From Chiua virens (taxonomy: Eukaryota; Basidiomycota; Agaricomycetes; Boletales; Boletaceae): 64,000 nucleotides of DNA. The DNA is taken from NCBI GenBank assembly GCA_019787685.1, contig JAHNUO010000006.1, positions 2,332,235-2,396,234 on the forward strand, given 5' to 3'. The notes beneath the pieces were generated by a model. The model was not told the origin of the DNA and did not search any database. It was given only the letters and a program-made list of their open reading frames with translations. The position numbers and the translations under genes are program-made. This document shows, piece after piece, positions 34,652-45,805 of this stretch (within the stretch, counting starts at the first letter, position 1; each line of letters starts with the position of its first letter).

Positions 34652-36743
34652 ATGTTCAACTCCAAGATGCTTGACCTGGCTTTTCAAGCCAAGGCTTTTG
34701 TTGCCCTTGCTGCCCTGATATTTGCCAGCAGCATCGTTCGTTCAAAGTTGGGCGGCAGGCGGCGCCTGCCTCTACCACCAGGGCCCCCTGGACACTGGTT
34801 GATTGGTAATGCAATCCCCAGAGAAAAGTACGCAACCATTCATCGAACGATAGAGCATGAAGCTGATGCCTTCAATTTCAGTCAATCACAGCAGTTTGCT
34901 GCATGGATCAGCCAATATGGCCCCATCATCTCGCTGCGCATCGGTCCCAAAACTATGATTATCATCGGGCGGTACAAGGTGGGAAGCCTGAGGGTCTCCA
35001 GAGTAAAATTGAGCGCTCTGACCCATCACAAAAAATAGGAGTCAGCTGATATTATGGAGAAAGAGGGCGGCCTGCTTGCAGACCGTCCTCGCGCCGTCGC
35101 AGCGGGCGAAATCTTGTCACGTGGACTACGTATGATTCTCGCCCCCGCAGGTGAGCAGTTCCGAAGACTTCGCAGGTAAGTCCGGATCCTCGTCTGGTAT
35201 TTCCTGCTTTGAAAAATCAATCGGATTTCCTTTGATGCAGAGCTGCACACACCCATCTCCAAGCAAAGGCTGCGGAATCTTATGCACCAATCCAGATGAA
35301 CGCCGCTCGGGATGTCATCCTTGACATCCTTGATGATCCCAAGCATCATCAGGCGCACGCTAACCGATATGCAGCATCTGTCGTTCTGCGAGTGGCATAT
35401 GGAAAATCCACCCCAACGGCAACGAATGCTCCTGAGATCATAACGATCCAGAAGATGCTGAAGCGTTTCCAGACGCTCATGCGGCCCGGGGCCCTGTTGA
35501 TAGAGAAGTTCCCCATTTTAAAACATGTCCCATTCTATGCGGGTTACCTAGAGGCGTGGCGCCAAGAGGAATCGAAACTGTTTCATGATCAGTTGGATCG
35601 TGTATCACAGGAAGTGGTAAATGAACACTCACTGCAACTATATTTGTTGGCTGATTGATTTGTTTGCAGAACACGGGTAACGCTGGTCCCTCCTTCGCCA
35701 GGTATCTCCTCGAGAATCAGAATACGCACAAGCTTTCATACGAAGAGATGGCATACCTTACAGGCTCTCTATTTGGTGCTGGTTCGGATACTGTATGTGA
35801 TGGGACCCTGGTACACGGGATGACCCGACTCACCTGCTAACAGACTGCGGTTGCGATCATGGTCGTCGTCATGGCTGCCGCTTGCTACCCTGAGGCCCAG
35901 GTCGTCGTCCAGGATGAATTAGACAATGTCGTAGGATGTGACAGGGGTATGCATCCTCCACTGAAGCGAAGTTGGCCATAGCTAACTGGGCTCACGCAAG
36001 CTCCTACTTTCGACGACTACAATCTTCTCCCTCAGCTCCATGCGTTCATGCTCGAGTGTCTCCGCTGGAGGCCAGTGACAACTTTGGGTACGTTATTTAA
36101 GTCCCTTAGCCTGACCGATATTGACCGTTGACGTCATTGCAGGCTTTGCACACCGTGCAATGACGGATATTACCTACGTAGGTTTTCAACTGTCTGGTTT
36201 TGACTGTGCTCAATCCCTTCTAGAATGGCATCTGTATCCCTGAAGGTGCCATCGTTTTTGGCAACCATTGGTGCGTACCATGTTGGAAAGCAATGTCCTT
36301 GCAATTTATCAACATGTTTGGTAGGGCTATTTCTCGGGATCCGGAAGTTTACCCCAACCCCGACAAGTTCGATCCACAGAGGTGGTTGGACCGCAGCGGA
36401 CGAGTGCGCGACGATCTCAAGTTCCCCAGTTTCGGATTCGGCCGACGGTGAGCCATTCCCCGATATCTTGATTAACATCATAGACGCTCACGATATCACT
36501 TGCTCGATCAGGATTTGCCCTGGACAACACATTGCCACCCGGTCTATTTTCATCAACGCGGCTCTTCTACTGTGGTCCTTCCGTATCACGCAAGACCCGA
36601 ACTTGCCCATCGATGACAATGGTTTCGTCGACGGTGTCATTGCACACCCCAAACCCTTTAACGCTCGTTTCGCTCCGCGAATTGGGGACGAAGCGCACCT
36701 TAGAGATGTGATGGCGAAGTACAGCGAGGGTCTATCATTTTAA
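34652..36743 (+). CDS. Cytochrome P450 monooxygenase, intact copy (unit B)
   Basis: Microsomal class II P450 of the OrdA-like type common in Agaricomycetes; substrate unknown. N-terminal anchor MFNSKMLDLAFQAKAFVALA, hinge RRRLPLPPGPPGHWLIGNA, SQQFAAWISQYGP, the C-helix region GEQFRRLRR, I-helix GSLFGAGSDT-TA (about 35760-35850) and ExxR in LECLRWRPVTTLG (about 36050). PERF-like region NPDKFDPQRWLD. Haem loop FPSFGFGRR-ICPGQH, with its cysteine after an intron of about 65 nt (36448-36512). Ends RDVMAKYSEGLSF. About ten introns, all with canonical borders where checked, including TTGGTAG before AISRDPEVYP. Full-length and apparently functional. The close paralogue at 27849 is truncated. An SDR gene follows 1 kb downstream in the same direction, so the two could act in one pathway (inference). 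Confidence 0.92.
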
Positions 36744-37774
36744 GTAGAATTTAAAGATAATTCCCCTTTATTTTTTATCTATTCGATTTCGTTCCCGGAC
36801 GCTCGAATTATCTAGTGGAAATTATTGAAAGGAGTTACGGTAACTTGTATCACTTTTGATAAATGACAGATGAGTCGATTACTAGGACATACGTTGGATA
36901 CGCTAGTCTCCAGAGCAAGCTTATCGGTGGACCTTGAACTTGATACCTGGTCACCGCCATTCACTGTGGGAAGTAATCTTACTCTTAAAGAGCGACTTTA
37001 TCCCTAGAAGCTAGTAGTCGTTGTATGCTCAGATATTTATTGATGGGCACTTTTATTAACTGTTGCTGGCTCGACGTCACTGATTACCACTAAAAATTTG
37101 GCTATTGTCAAAGTCTTTGAAAATCAGTGCTCGGCACCGTGACCTAAATTTGTCTAGATGATAGTTTTCAAGTATACAAGAATAGCATGAGCATCTGTAG
37201 GCATTTCCTGCATCCCAAAAATCCCCACCTGCAGGGTTTGAACTCACGACTCTGCATGTTCCCCCTGATGAGAGGAGGTCACTGGCCTTGACCGTGTGAG
37301 GGAGGGTACAATGTTGCTTCTGCTAATGTACCTTGCAGTTGGAGGATCTACTAAGTAATTCCCTTACACTCAGCAAAGTAACTAAAAATCGGTAGCAATA
37401 AAGGCTGTCATTGAACAATCAATATTACAATGACGACGATACTTATTTTCCTAGTAGTCACTTTTAAAGATGATTTTACTTCCCTCAGGCCTCAGTGATT
37501 GCACGTCACCGGTTGTGCTGTCTTGATACATCAAGAGTATAGTTGCCCTTCCGGAGGCCAATTAGCGACGCTCGAGACTGCTGATTCGGAATCGAGGAAA
37601 TATGAAGTGATTGGGCTGCCAGGGGTTTGAACATCGCCCACGCTTGACGCCATTTTCCGGCCCGACGGACCCAGCGGCGCCTTGACACGTCACACAAATA
37701 CGTCCTTGACCGGTTTGGCAGCACAACGACCCCTTCAACCTCTTCTCGTCGTTGCACATTCGGATCCATTCATC
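36744..37774. other. Intergenic stretch between P450-B and SDR, with a possible SINE-like relic
   Basis: No gene seen. On the minus strand about 37315-37195 contains GTGAGTTCAAACCC, close to a tRNA-type B box (GGTTCRANNCC). Some 45 nt upstream lies GGCCAGTGACC, a weak A-box-like word. This would suit a tRNA-derived SINE relic. Folding by eye does not give a complete tRNA cloverleaf. Confidence 0.35.
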
Positions 37775-39182
37775 ATGGCCAGTCGTCTCGCACAGGTGTC
37801 AGGACACATCTCCAACGCTCATGGTCGTGGCCTCTTGGTTGGCGAAGTCGCCATTATCACAGGTACGTTCGTGCGTTTCCCATGCCCGACTTCCTCGTGT
37901 GGCGCTAAACCGACGACCTATGTGCTAGGCGCTGGACAGGTGCGTGTTTCTTCCCAAAAATGCTGTGTCGTCTAATGAATGCAATGGATACCATGGGACA
38001 CCGTCTGTAGGGCATCGGTAGAAGCGCAGCACTACTCTTTGCTAAGGAAGGTGCTAAAGTTGTCGTTAGCGAGTAAGTTGTCTATGGCACGGGTGCATCG
38101 CGTTGTTGACTGTTCTCGACGTTCTAGTATCGATGCGACCAAGGCTGCTGCCGTCGTCGAAGAGATCAAAGCCGCGGGCGGAGAAGCGATCTTCGTTGCG
38201 GGTGACGTCGGCGCAGAAGATTTTCCAAAGACAATCGTGGAAGCTACCGTCAAGTGAGTATGTTTTTGTCATGACCCGCCTGTATGGTGTTAAATGTCAA
38301 TGCTCACCCTCTTTTCACCGTGATACAGGGCTTTCGGCCAGATCAATCACATCGTCAACAATGGTATGGCTCGGTATTTAGGATGAACCCGGGTGAATTC
38401 TTAACAACGATCACCCTTGATTTAGCTGGTTTTACATATGACAAGATGCTTCATACCATGCCAGACGACGCTTTCGATGTCATTATGAAGATTCATGTAC
38501 GCGCGCCGTTCCGCCTCGTCAGAGCAGCTGCCCCGTACCTCAGGGTCAAGGTGAGTCGTCGTTTTATTGCTAGAACCTCACCAAGTGACACCGGTATTCT
38601 GTCCCATTGTCATCCGCTGGCTTGACAGAGCGCCACGCCGGTCAACCGTTCCGTCATCAACATTTCTTCCACCACTGGCCTCCACGGAAACGTTGGCCAG
38701 GCCAACTATGCCGCCGCCAAGTCTGCAGTGATCGGATTCACCAAGACGATCGCTAAGGAATGGGGTCCGTTTGGTGTACGAGCCAACACCATCGCGTTTG
38801 GCCTCGTTCACACCAGGTCTGTGCCTTTTCTTTTCTTCTCTGCACGGTTTCCTGGCCTATGTATACTGAACCCACACGCTCTAGGTTGACGGCGGCAAAG
38901 GAAGCTGGCGAAACGATCCAGATTGAAGGCAAACAGGTTGCGCTCGGGATACCGAGCGCACAGGCGCGCGAGGCTGAGAGCGTTAATGCGTTTGTGGATA
39001 TTCCACTCCGCAGAGGGGCGTCGGCGGACGAAGCCGCGGCGGGGATGCTATTGTGAGTATCATGTGTTCACGGTGTGCAAGCACGATGGGATACTGAGTC
39101 ATACCATGTTAGCCTTGCGTCGCCACTAGCGAGTTATGTGTCTGGTCACACCCTCGAAGTGACGGGTGGACGTGGTATCTAA
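37775..39182 (+). CDS. Short-chain dehydrogenase/reductase (FabG-like)
   Basis: NAD(P)-dependent oxidoreductase with Rossmann fold. Starts MASRLAQVSGHISNAHGRGL, then LVGEVAIIT. The cofactor motif TGAGQGIG is assembled over three exons (37775-37862, 37929-37939, 38011-38072); the middle one is an 11-nt microexon, and frame is preserved. Then AKVVVSDIDATKAAAVVEEI, HIVNNAGFTYDKML (NNAG motif), catalytic NISSTTGLHGNVGQANYAAAKSA with Ser-Tyr-Lys in place, GVRANTIAFGLVHTR, an extra loop of about 45 residues before the end, and SGHTLEVTGGRGI. About 300 residues. It resembles 3-oxoacyl-ACP reductase-like SDRs; the true substrate is unknown. Eight or so exons. Its 5' end was duplicated at 31020. Confidence 0.9.
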
Positions 39183-39407
39183 GTTGATCGATATCGTTCG
39201 ATTTCGTGAATCTGGCAGCTCGCAAAATAACTGTTGTAGCGTTATCTATCTGTTGTACAACATCGGTGAGTGAGATTTGGGTGGGCAGCTTTCTATTCTC
39301 TTTTCTCGTTGCTTCGCACATATCTATACAACATAGCCAGTTGACGTGAAAAAGATACGAGGTATCATCTTGAGTTTAAGCAGAGTGGTAAGTACAGGCT
39401 CCGTGGA

Positions 39408-40836
39408 CTATGTCTGTATTCCGTTCATGAATCGAGCGTTCATGCCCATTTCTGCGATTTTCTGAACTTCGCTGCGGCTAAGACCCAGTCCCAGAGGAGG
39501 CTTAGCCAGAAGAAGCGCATACTCCGCGAGTAGACTTGTCCTGAAAGGAAGGATATCGTCCGTCTGAAAAAAGCCTCCAGTTCAATGTGAGGGCACAAAG
39601 CGATCACAGCACGTACACATATCACGATGGGATGGTTATTCGCGAGGTAGTATCTTATATGATGTTCTTCTAATCGTGCCACAGTTTTGGTCCTGTCCAA
39701 GCGTAGGTCTAGCTCTGGCATCACCAGAGAAGGGATCGCACAACTCACGACAAGTTCGAAGTGAGACATATCTCAATGCATGGTTTATACTGCCCACCCG
39801 CTAGGTTCCTAAGAACTTGTATCTCTCTCACAACCTCACGCGCCGCGTGTTCCTCTGGGTCATTCGAGGAAACCATGTGAAAGCCGGCTTCCTGGTACCT
39901 CCGAGAAAGTAAAAGTAGGTGCTTCCTCCACAACGCATAGAATATCCTATGATGATGAGGTATTGATTCAGGTACCAGACCATTTGGAGGAGGTATCTGT
40001 GGAGATTCAACGCTTGGCGGTGGTAAATCAGCCAAGAATATTTCTCTTTGTGGTTCTTCAAGGAATGTTGCGTGACCTAATCTATCGGGATGCCAAGAGA
40101 GAAGGACGAACGACTCGATCGAGTGCTTGGTGGATTGCGTCTCTGCAATGTGGACGGTGGAGCCTAGTCCGGCTTCCCGAGCACGCTCGAAATACTTCTC
40201 GAACATGTCAACGTCGCCCTGAAATGGGTTGCCACACAGGTCGAGCCCAACGACGGGCTCTCCCTGCGCATGCAATTTGATGGCAAGGTCGACACACTCC
40301 TTGACGTCGGATTCGGACATGCGACGATCGACAGACACGATAAGCGCCGCGCGGCCGGGAAAAGTCCTGATCTCTTGGAGAACGGTGCAAAGATATTGTT
40401 CTCTGGACATGTGGGGCGTCATGCGAGGGGTGGAACGGAGCTCGAGATACCTGCATTCTGCTGCAGGTTGGAAAGTAAACCCAGGGGGCGGGGGTTGTTC
40501 GCACAAGAACGTTTCGAGGACGTCTCGCGTCGCTTCGGCGAGTGCTGTAGGCGTCGCGATGAGTGCGTATATAGCAGGAAAGAGAGTGAAAAATTCGGAT
40601 ATATCACTCAAGGTGATGCCAGATTGAAGTTTGGCGATGGTCTCTGCGACACTGGCTTCGATATCTGAGGGAGTGAAGTTGGTTGCTAGACGCTGGAGAG
40701 TATGAAGGGGGATGGAACCATGAAGATGGGCGTGTAACTCAGCCTTTGGGATGTTCTGCAAGAACTTGATGTCATCCTCGTCGAGTGACTGCAATGCATC
40801 ACGAGCTGAGCCAGCGATGATGGACATGTCAATCAA
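39408..40836 (-). CDS. Adenosine deaminase-like (ADAL, N6-methyl-AMP deaminase type)
   Basis: Zinc hydrolase of the ADA superfamily; ADAL enzymes deaminate N6-methyl-AMP to IMP. Starts MIDMSIIAGSARDALQSLDE. Zinc ligand motif AELHAHLHGS near residue 35, RYLELRSTPR, LIVSVDRRMSESD, VVGLDLCGNPFQGD, the HIAET block, RLGHATF, then EICLTSNLS. Two short introns follow (GTGAGT at about 39757; the next about 39640-39567), after which HHIRYYLANNHPIVIC joins TDDILPFR, placing the catalytic Asp-Asp. Ends MNARFMNGIQT, stop 39410-39408. About 70 residues between RLGHAT and EICLTSN are more than usual; this is a lineage insertion or an intron I could not define. The gene is absent from duplication unit A. 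Convergent with the SDR, divergent from the kinase gene. Confidence 0.88.
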
Positions 40837-41018
40837 ATGTGTAAATTCACGTGGCTGTGACTCGGAATCATGATTAACTCATCCGGGCCGGCCGGAGGTT
40901 GCCCAAGTCTTTTGATTCTCCTTTGTATGGTTTGAACTCCTTTCGCTCACGAGACGCATGTTGCTCTGTCCACGAACATACGACGACTTTGTTAATACTC
41001 CTTATCCACTCACCTATC
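40837..41018. promoter_or_regulatory. Bidirectional promoter between ADAL and the dehydrogenase kinase
   Basis: A 182-bp gap between two divergent start codons (40836 minus, 41019 plus). No clear TATA box. Contains CCGGGCCGGCCGG-like GC-rich sequence near 40886 and CTCACCTATC just before the plus-strand ATG. Confidence 0.5.
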
Positions 41019-42945
41019 ATGAGTGCCACATTTCGCATCTCACCCGCTCTATGGGACAAGATACACCATTTTGCATCCTTTCCTCAGACAGGAGGTGTGT
41101 GGTACTTGGCTACATCTTGGCGGTTTCTTTCGCTATTTGTGCTGATGGAACATGTCTTAGTATCCCTCCAACAGATGGTTCTATTTGGGCAACATCCCAG
41201 TCAAGGCACGCTGTTAAAGGCGAGCCAATTTTTAGCTGGTGAGTCAACATGATTCTCCCTCCATAGTTTTTGACCATGTTCTCTGGTCACGTCAACGTTT
41301 ATATGACCAGATGAACTACCAGTCCGTCTCGCTCACCGTGTCAAAGAACTTGACGAACTCCCGCACAATTTGAGTGAGATGCTGTCTATACGAAAAGTAA
41401 AGAACTGGTATGCGCAGAGTTTCGAGGTGGGTTTTTGCCCATACATGTTTGTGTACACGAACCTTTCCGACTCTGCAATTGTGGTGTGGATGAACTCCTC
41501 GCTTAACTTGGCGCCCCCCTTGCAGGAATTGATCAACCTTCCACCCCTCCCCCTGTCTCCCGCTGCACGTCAATCTCTCTTTTCTCGTTCAGATAAGGCA
41601 GATAAGAACATACTTCTTGAGAGCGTTCCAAATCCGTCCCTGATCACGTCTTATCTCGATGGACACGGAGCTGCGAGTGGGAGTGCGGTCAAGTCAGGGG
41701 CGCCGTATGGTGATTGCAGTGGGAGTGGAATCAGTGTGCTCCGCAATGGGAACGTGAAACTACGTGTTCCCGCAGAGCGAAGGTTGGTCCATACTTCTCC
41801 AGACAAGTTCCGTTTATCACGTCCACCATACCTATAGCTACTATGCACAAACGCCCTCTCAAGTTTATCCACCCGAGATCCACGACTTCAACGCCAGATT
41901 CACCAAGACTCTGGATGCCATCAAACGCAGACATGACCCGACGGTCACCACTGTCGCGCAGGGGGTTTTGGAGTGGCAAAGGGCAAAGGGAATTAAACCC
42001 GGTATGGGTTTGGGAGTTTCCGGATACGGGCTTGGCGGAGATGATGTCCAGGCATGGCTGGATAGGTTCTATATGTCGCGAATTGGGATACGATTTTTGA
42101 TTGGACAACGTGAGTCCAATCTACTTAGTGTCATATGATGTTGTTGACCTGCATCAAGACGTGGCATTGAATACCCAACAACCACATAAGGATTATGTGG
42201 GCATTATCTGTACACAGGCAGTGCGTTCTTACTTATCCTCGGTGTTCTCCTATTTCGTCATCTCACTCGGTTGTCTATTCCTGGAATAATGTAACAGAAC
42301 GTGCACGACATCCTGCAAGAAGCCATCGAGAATGCCCGGTTCGTCTGTGAAGAACATTACGCGATGTTCCGCGGACCGCCCGTTCAACTCATCTGTCCCG
42401 CCCACCTTACATTCCCATACGTTCCTGGACACCTGTCGCACATCGTCTTCGAATTACTAAAGAATTCGCTGAGAGCAGTGGTTGAGAGATTTGGTGCCGA
42501 TTATGAGGACCATCTTCCCAAAGAAACTTCTCACGGAGGACACGGTGGATATCCTCCTATCAAAGTCATCGTCGTTGAAGGGCGAGAAGATATCACGATC
42601 AAGATTTCTGATGAAGGGGGCGGCATTCCAAGGAGTGCTATTCCGCTCATCTGGACATATATGTACACCACCATGGCCGGCCAGAGTATCGACCAAGATT
42701 TTCATGCGAGCGACTTCCAAGCGCCAATGGCAGGTTTTGGGTATGGTCTACCACTTTCTCGATTGGTGTGTTCTCTCATCTCCGCGCTGTTCTGGTGTGA
42801 CCGCTAACGTGATTACTTCTTCCTGTGCGTGTAGTATGCGAGGTATTTTGGCGGCGATTTACGCCTCATCTCCATGGACGGGTTCGGCACGGATGTATAC
42901 ATCCATTTAAATAAACTCTCGAGTAGTCGAGAGCCGTTGCCTTGA
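41019..42945 (+). CDS. Mitochondrial pyruvate/branched-chain alpha-ketoacid dehydrogenase kinase
   Basis: GHKL-fold kinase that phosphorylates and inactivates a mitochondrial 2-oxoacid dehydrogenase E1 subunit. Starts [20 protein letters not shown]; an intron, then [20 protein letters not shown] and, after the next intron, [20 protein letters not shown] and [10 protein letters not shown]. Helical core [52 protein letters not shown] site: N-box [16 protein letters not shown] (about 42440), G1 [10 protein letters not shown] (about 42600), [11 protein letters not shown] (about 42740), [20 protein letters not shown], ending SSSREPLP. The family lacks a classic H-box. About seven exons. A stretch between 41535 and 41790 ([20 protein letters not shown] onward) is longer and more Ser/Gly-rich than usual and may hide an intron. 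A 41-bp piece of exon 3 is duplicated at 31411. Confidence 0.9.
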
Positions 42946-44367
42946 GGTGGGATTTTGCAACGATCCACTTTTGGTTTTTGAATGGATCTGAGGCGCACCA
43001 CGGGGAAGCTTGGCTGTAGCAAGTGACGTTCACAGCGTGCATGCACTTCACTGGCAGCGAGGCCATATAATCTAGTGTATGTCACCCCGTTCCGTCATCA
43101 CTTGTTTCAACTTCGATATTCAACCCCGAAAAATTATTGTAGACTACTCTTCCGATTGTATTGTCACGATATTCCACGTGTCTATTAGCGTGAAGAGGGA
43201 ATAGAATCGTGCGTAATCTGACATGAGTTACACTGATGGGCTTGATCCTGCAGCGTTAGTCGCCTGATCACTTACGTTTCAAGCTGGATTGCTCCATATT
43301 CACGTCGCCACCGCATTCGATTGAACCCTTTCTGGATCCTCAAAGGATAGGGGACCGCGAGTGATCGGCCAGATTTTACAAACGATCGATGGATCGCAGT
43401 CCTCCGAGTTGAACGCAGCGAGTCACTCCCCATGATCGAAATAAGAGGTCACGCCCGTGAAAATGGACTGGTCACACGATGATCGATGACGGCCCAGCCA
43501 AGGACGTTTGTCTTTCAATTGTACTCTCTTTGGGCGAACGGCGCTGACCTGTTACAGGGCCATGGCCAAGTAAGGGAATTACATTATCTGCCAGTGTCTG
43601 AGATTTCTTCGTGGCAGTTGAAAAAAAGTGGACGGCACCAGGAACGTAAGCTGCACTCGGTCAACCGTCATTCGGACCTGGATGCAAGTATGTAGGTGTC
43701 CAGCCGCATCTGAATCCTAGCAAGACTGACGTTTCGGAGTGAATAATGTTTCGCTAGAAAAACAAAAATAAAACAAAAAACCATCAGAATTTTGTTTTGA
43801 GATGGCAGCGCCATCTCGCAAACAATCTCGGTCCCTTGTTTTGTCCGAGTGGATTTAGGAGGTGGATCCATGCTTGTCGGATCCTGACAACTACTAATAC
43901 AAGTCAAATAAAAACCAGCGCCGGCAGTTTGAACGTCTGTCGTTTGGCCATATATACTTGCTTGATCGCTACACCTCGCGTTACAGAGTTCATCACGTCC
44001 ATGTGAATCAACGTTTCAACGATAATCTGAGTCACATTTGAGGTGTATCGATGACGAGGCAATATCGATTAGTGTACTGCTCCGCAGCACCCCGGAGGCC
44101 AGAATATATGCAGTGCTCCCATCTCGGACATCCAACTTGACATACGTGTACGCCCGGTTTGTGTTGACAGATCATACTAGTGACAACGCACTGCGCGCGT
44201 GTATAAACCAATCGCTTTTGGGGTTGACATCAACACTGCATACGCTCAACAATCTATGAGGAATTGGTCAAGCTGGCGTACTACGGGGGACACACTGACA
44301 AGTGGCACGCACACAGGCCACCGCACCATGCGTGTTTGATAGGTGTCGTTTAATCGGACGTGCCATG
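42946..44367. other. Intergenic stretch downstream of the dehydrogenase kinase
   Basis: About 1.4 kb between convergent genes. Only short unfamiliar frames. An A-rich tract (AAAAACAAAAATAAAACAAA) lies near 43758-43780. A CAAAATTTTG-type short palindrome lies near 43790. No supported gene, tRNA or repeat. Confidence 0.4.
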
Positions 44368-45475
44368 TTACAAAAATCCACCACTTTTCCCTGTTCCAAA
44401 CCGATCTCCGAGGCCTTTGGCATCGCGCAACAGCTTTTGTCGCTGTTTGTCATCCATGAGACGTCCACCAAGCGACATGTCCCGTGAATGATCCCAAATG
44501 GCGGGCGGTGGCTCGTCCACGTCCTTCTTCCCTTGCGCGTGCTGTTCCATGTGTGCATCCACGAGAGCCGGTCCCCGCGCCTTGCGCTGTCGTACACAGG
44601 GACATGATGAGCGAACAGTTAACTTGACAGACACCGACAAGCAGCGGCGAGAACGAAGACGAGACGACAACGTGACGCACCGTGTGTTCTTCCACACCCA
44701 TGCGTATCTCGGCGTCCCTTCGCCGCCGCTTACGTGCCTCCTCCTCGTCCTCCACCGGTTCTGCGTTCACTGCTCTTCGTTTCCGGCCCGACACCTCGTC
44801 CGCGAGCCGTTGTTGCCGTTCCGCAGGCGTCTCCGTCCACAGCGACGTATCCCCATCCCTCGCAGACGCCGTACCCCGCCCAAACTGCCTCGATTTCAAC
44901 TTGGTCGGGTCGAGCGCTACACACGACTGTCAGCAAAGTCAGTGTAACCACGACACGATCGACTTACAGCTGAGAAGATCGCCCGCTTTCGGAGGGACGA
45001 GCATCCATGCTTCCCGCACTAGCTTCTTAGGCTGGGCAGCCTCTTCGACGTTCTGGCGTCGACGTGCCTCGCGTTCGAGGAATTCCTCGACGCCGGAGAG
45101 TGCGCCTGACCTGGACGTGGCGGCGGCGAGGACGTGTGCTGGGAGTGGTTGTGGACCGACGTCGGTGTCTGAGTCCTCCGAGTCCGATCTGGCACCGTGT
45201 CGGGAATGGGATGGACCGCTCTGAAGCGCGGGTCCGATCACACGTCTCGGTCGGGGAGATGTGGATGGTGAACGGGGCGTGGATGGGCCTGCCAATGGAG
45301 TGGGCGCTGGGTGTGTCGATGAAGATAGTCCAGTGGGTTTATTGCCACGAGCCACTGCGAGTTCGGGGGGAAGCGCAGGGGTGTAATCGTCCTCGTCTGA
45401 TTCTGCAGCGTTGTCATTCGTGGCAGAGACGGTGGGGAGGAGATGGGCTGGAACTTGTGGACCTATGGAAGACAT
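44368..45475 (-). CDS. DUF3752 / GPALPP-motif protein
   Basis: Nuclear protein of unknown molecular function, related to human GPALPP1. Start at 45475: MSSIGPQVPAHLLPTVSATN, then a Pro/Ser-rich middle with PRRVIGPALQSGPS and VGPQPLPAHVL (the repeating IGP-LP motifs that name the family), and VREAWMLVPPKAGDLLS. An intron (about 44968-44920) joins it to the DUF3752 body LDPTKLKSRQFGRGT, WTETPAERQQRLADEV, a basic helix RKRRRRDAEIRMG and, after another intron, RGPALVDAHMEQHAQGKK, PPAIWDHSRDMSLGGRLMDD, ending GTGKSGGFL. Order, motifs and the C-terminal GGRF/L-type end match the family. Gene intact. The in-frame ATG at 45514 is possible but lies upstream of the conserved IGP start. Confidence 0.85.
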
Positions 45476-45805
45476 GGTCAGGTATCCCTGGATGAGCAAA
45501 ACCGTAAAGTTCAACGGGTCAGAACGCCATGAAATCTCGGAAGATGATACGAACGTTGTTTAGGGATGGATGAAGGCTCGCCAAAGGATGTGTATGTACT
45601 ACACATGTCAATATTTGGACGCCACTAGTAATGACCCTAGCAATTTATCTTACAGAGTCTAGACTAATAATAATGCACTTAAGGGAATAATTCAAGTCGA
45701 AACGTCTGTAAAAAATGGTAATACCGTAATACTAGTCCTTGCACTTCAAACCATGTCCCAACAAAATTGACAGACGCGTCCATGATCCTCTTCCTCTCAC
45801 CGTGT

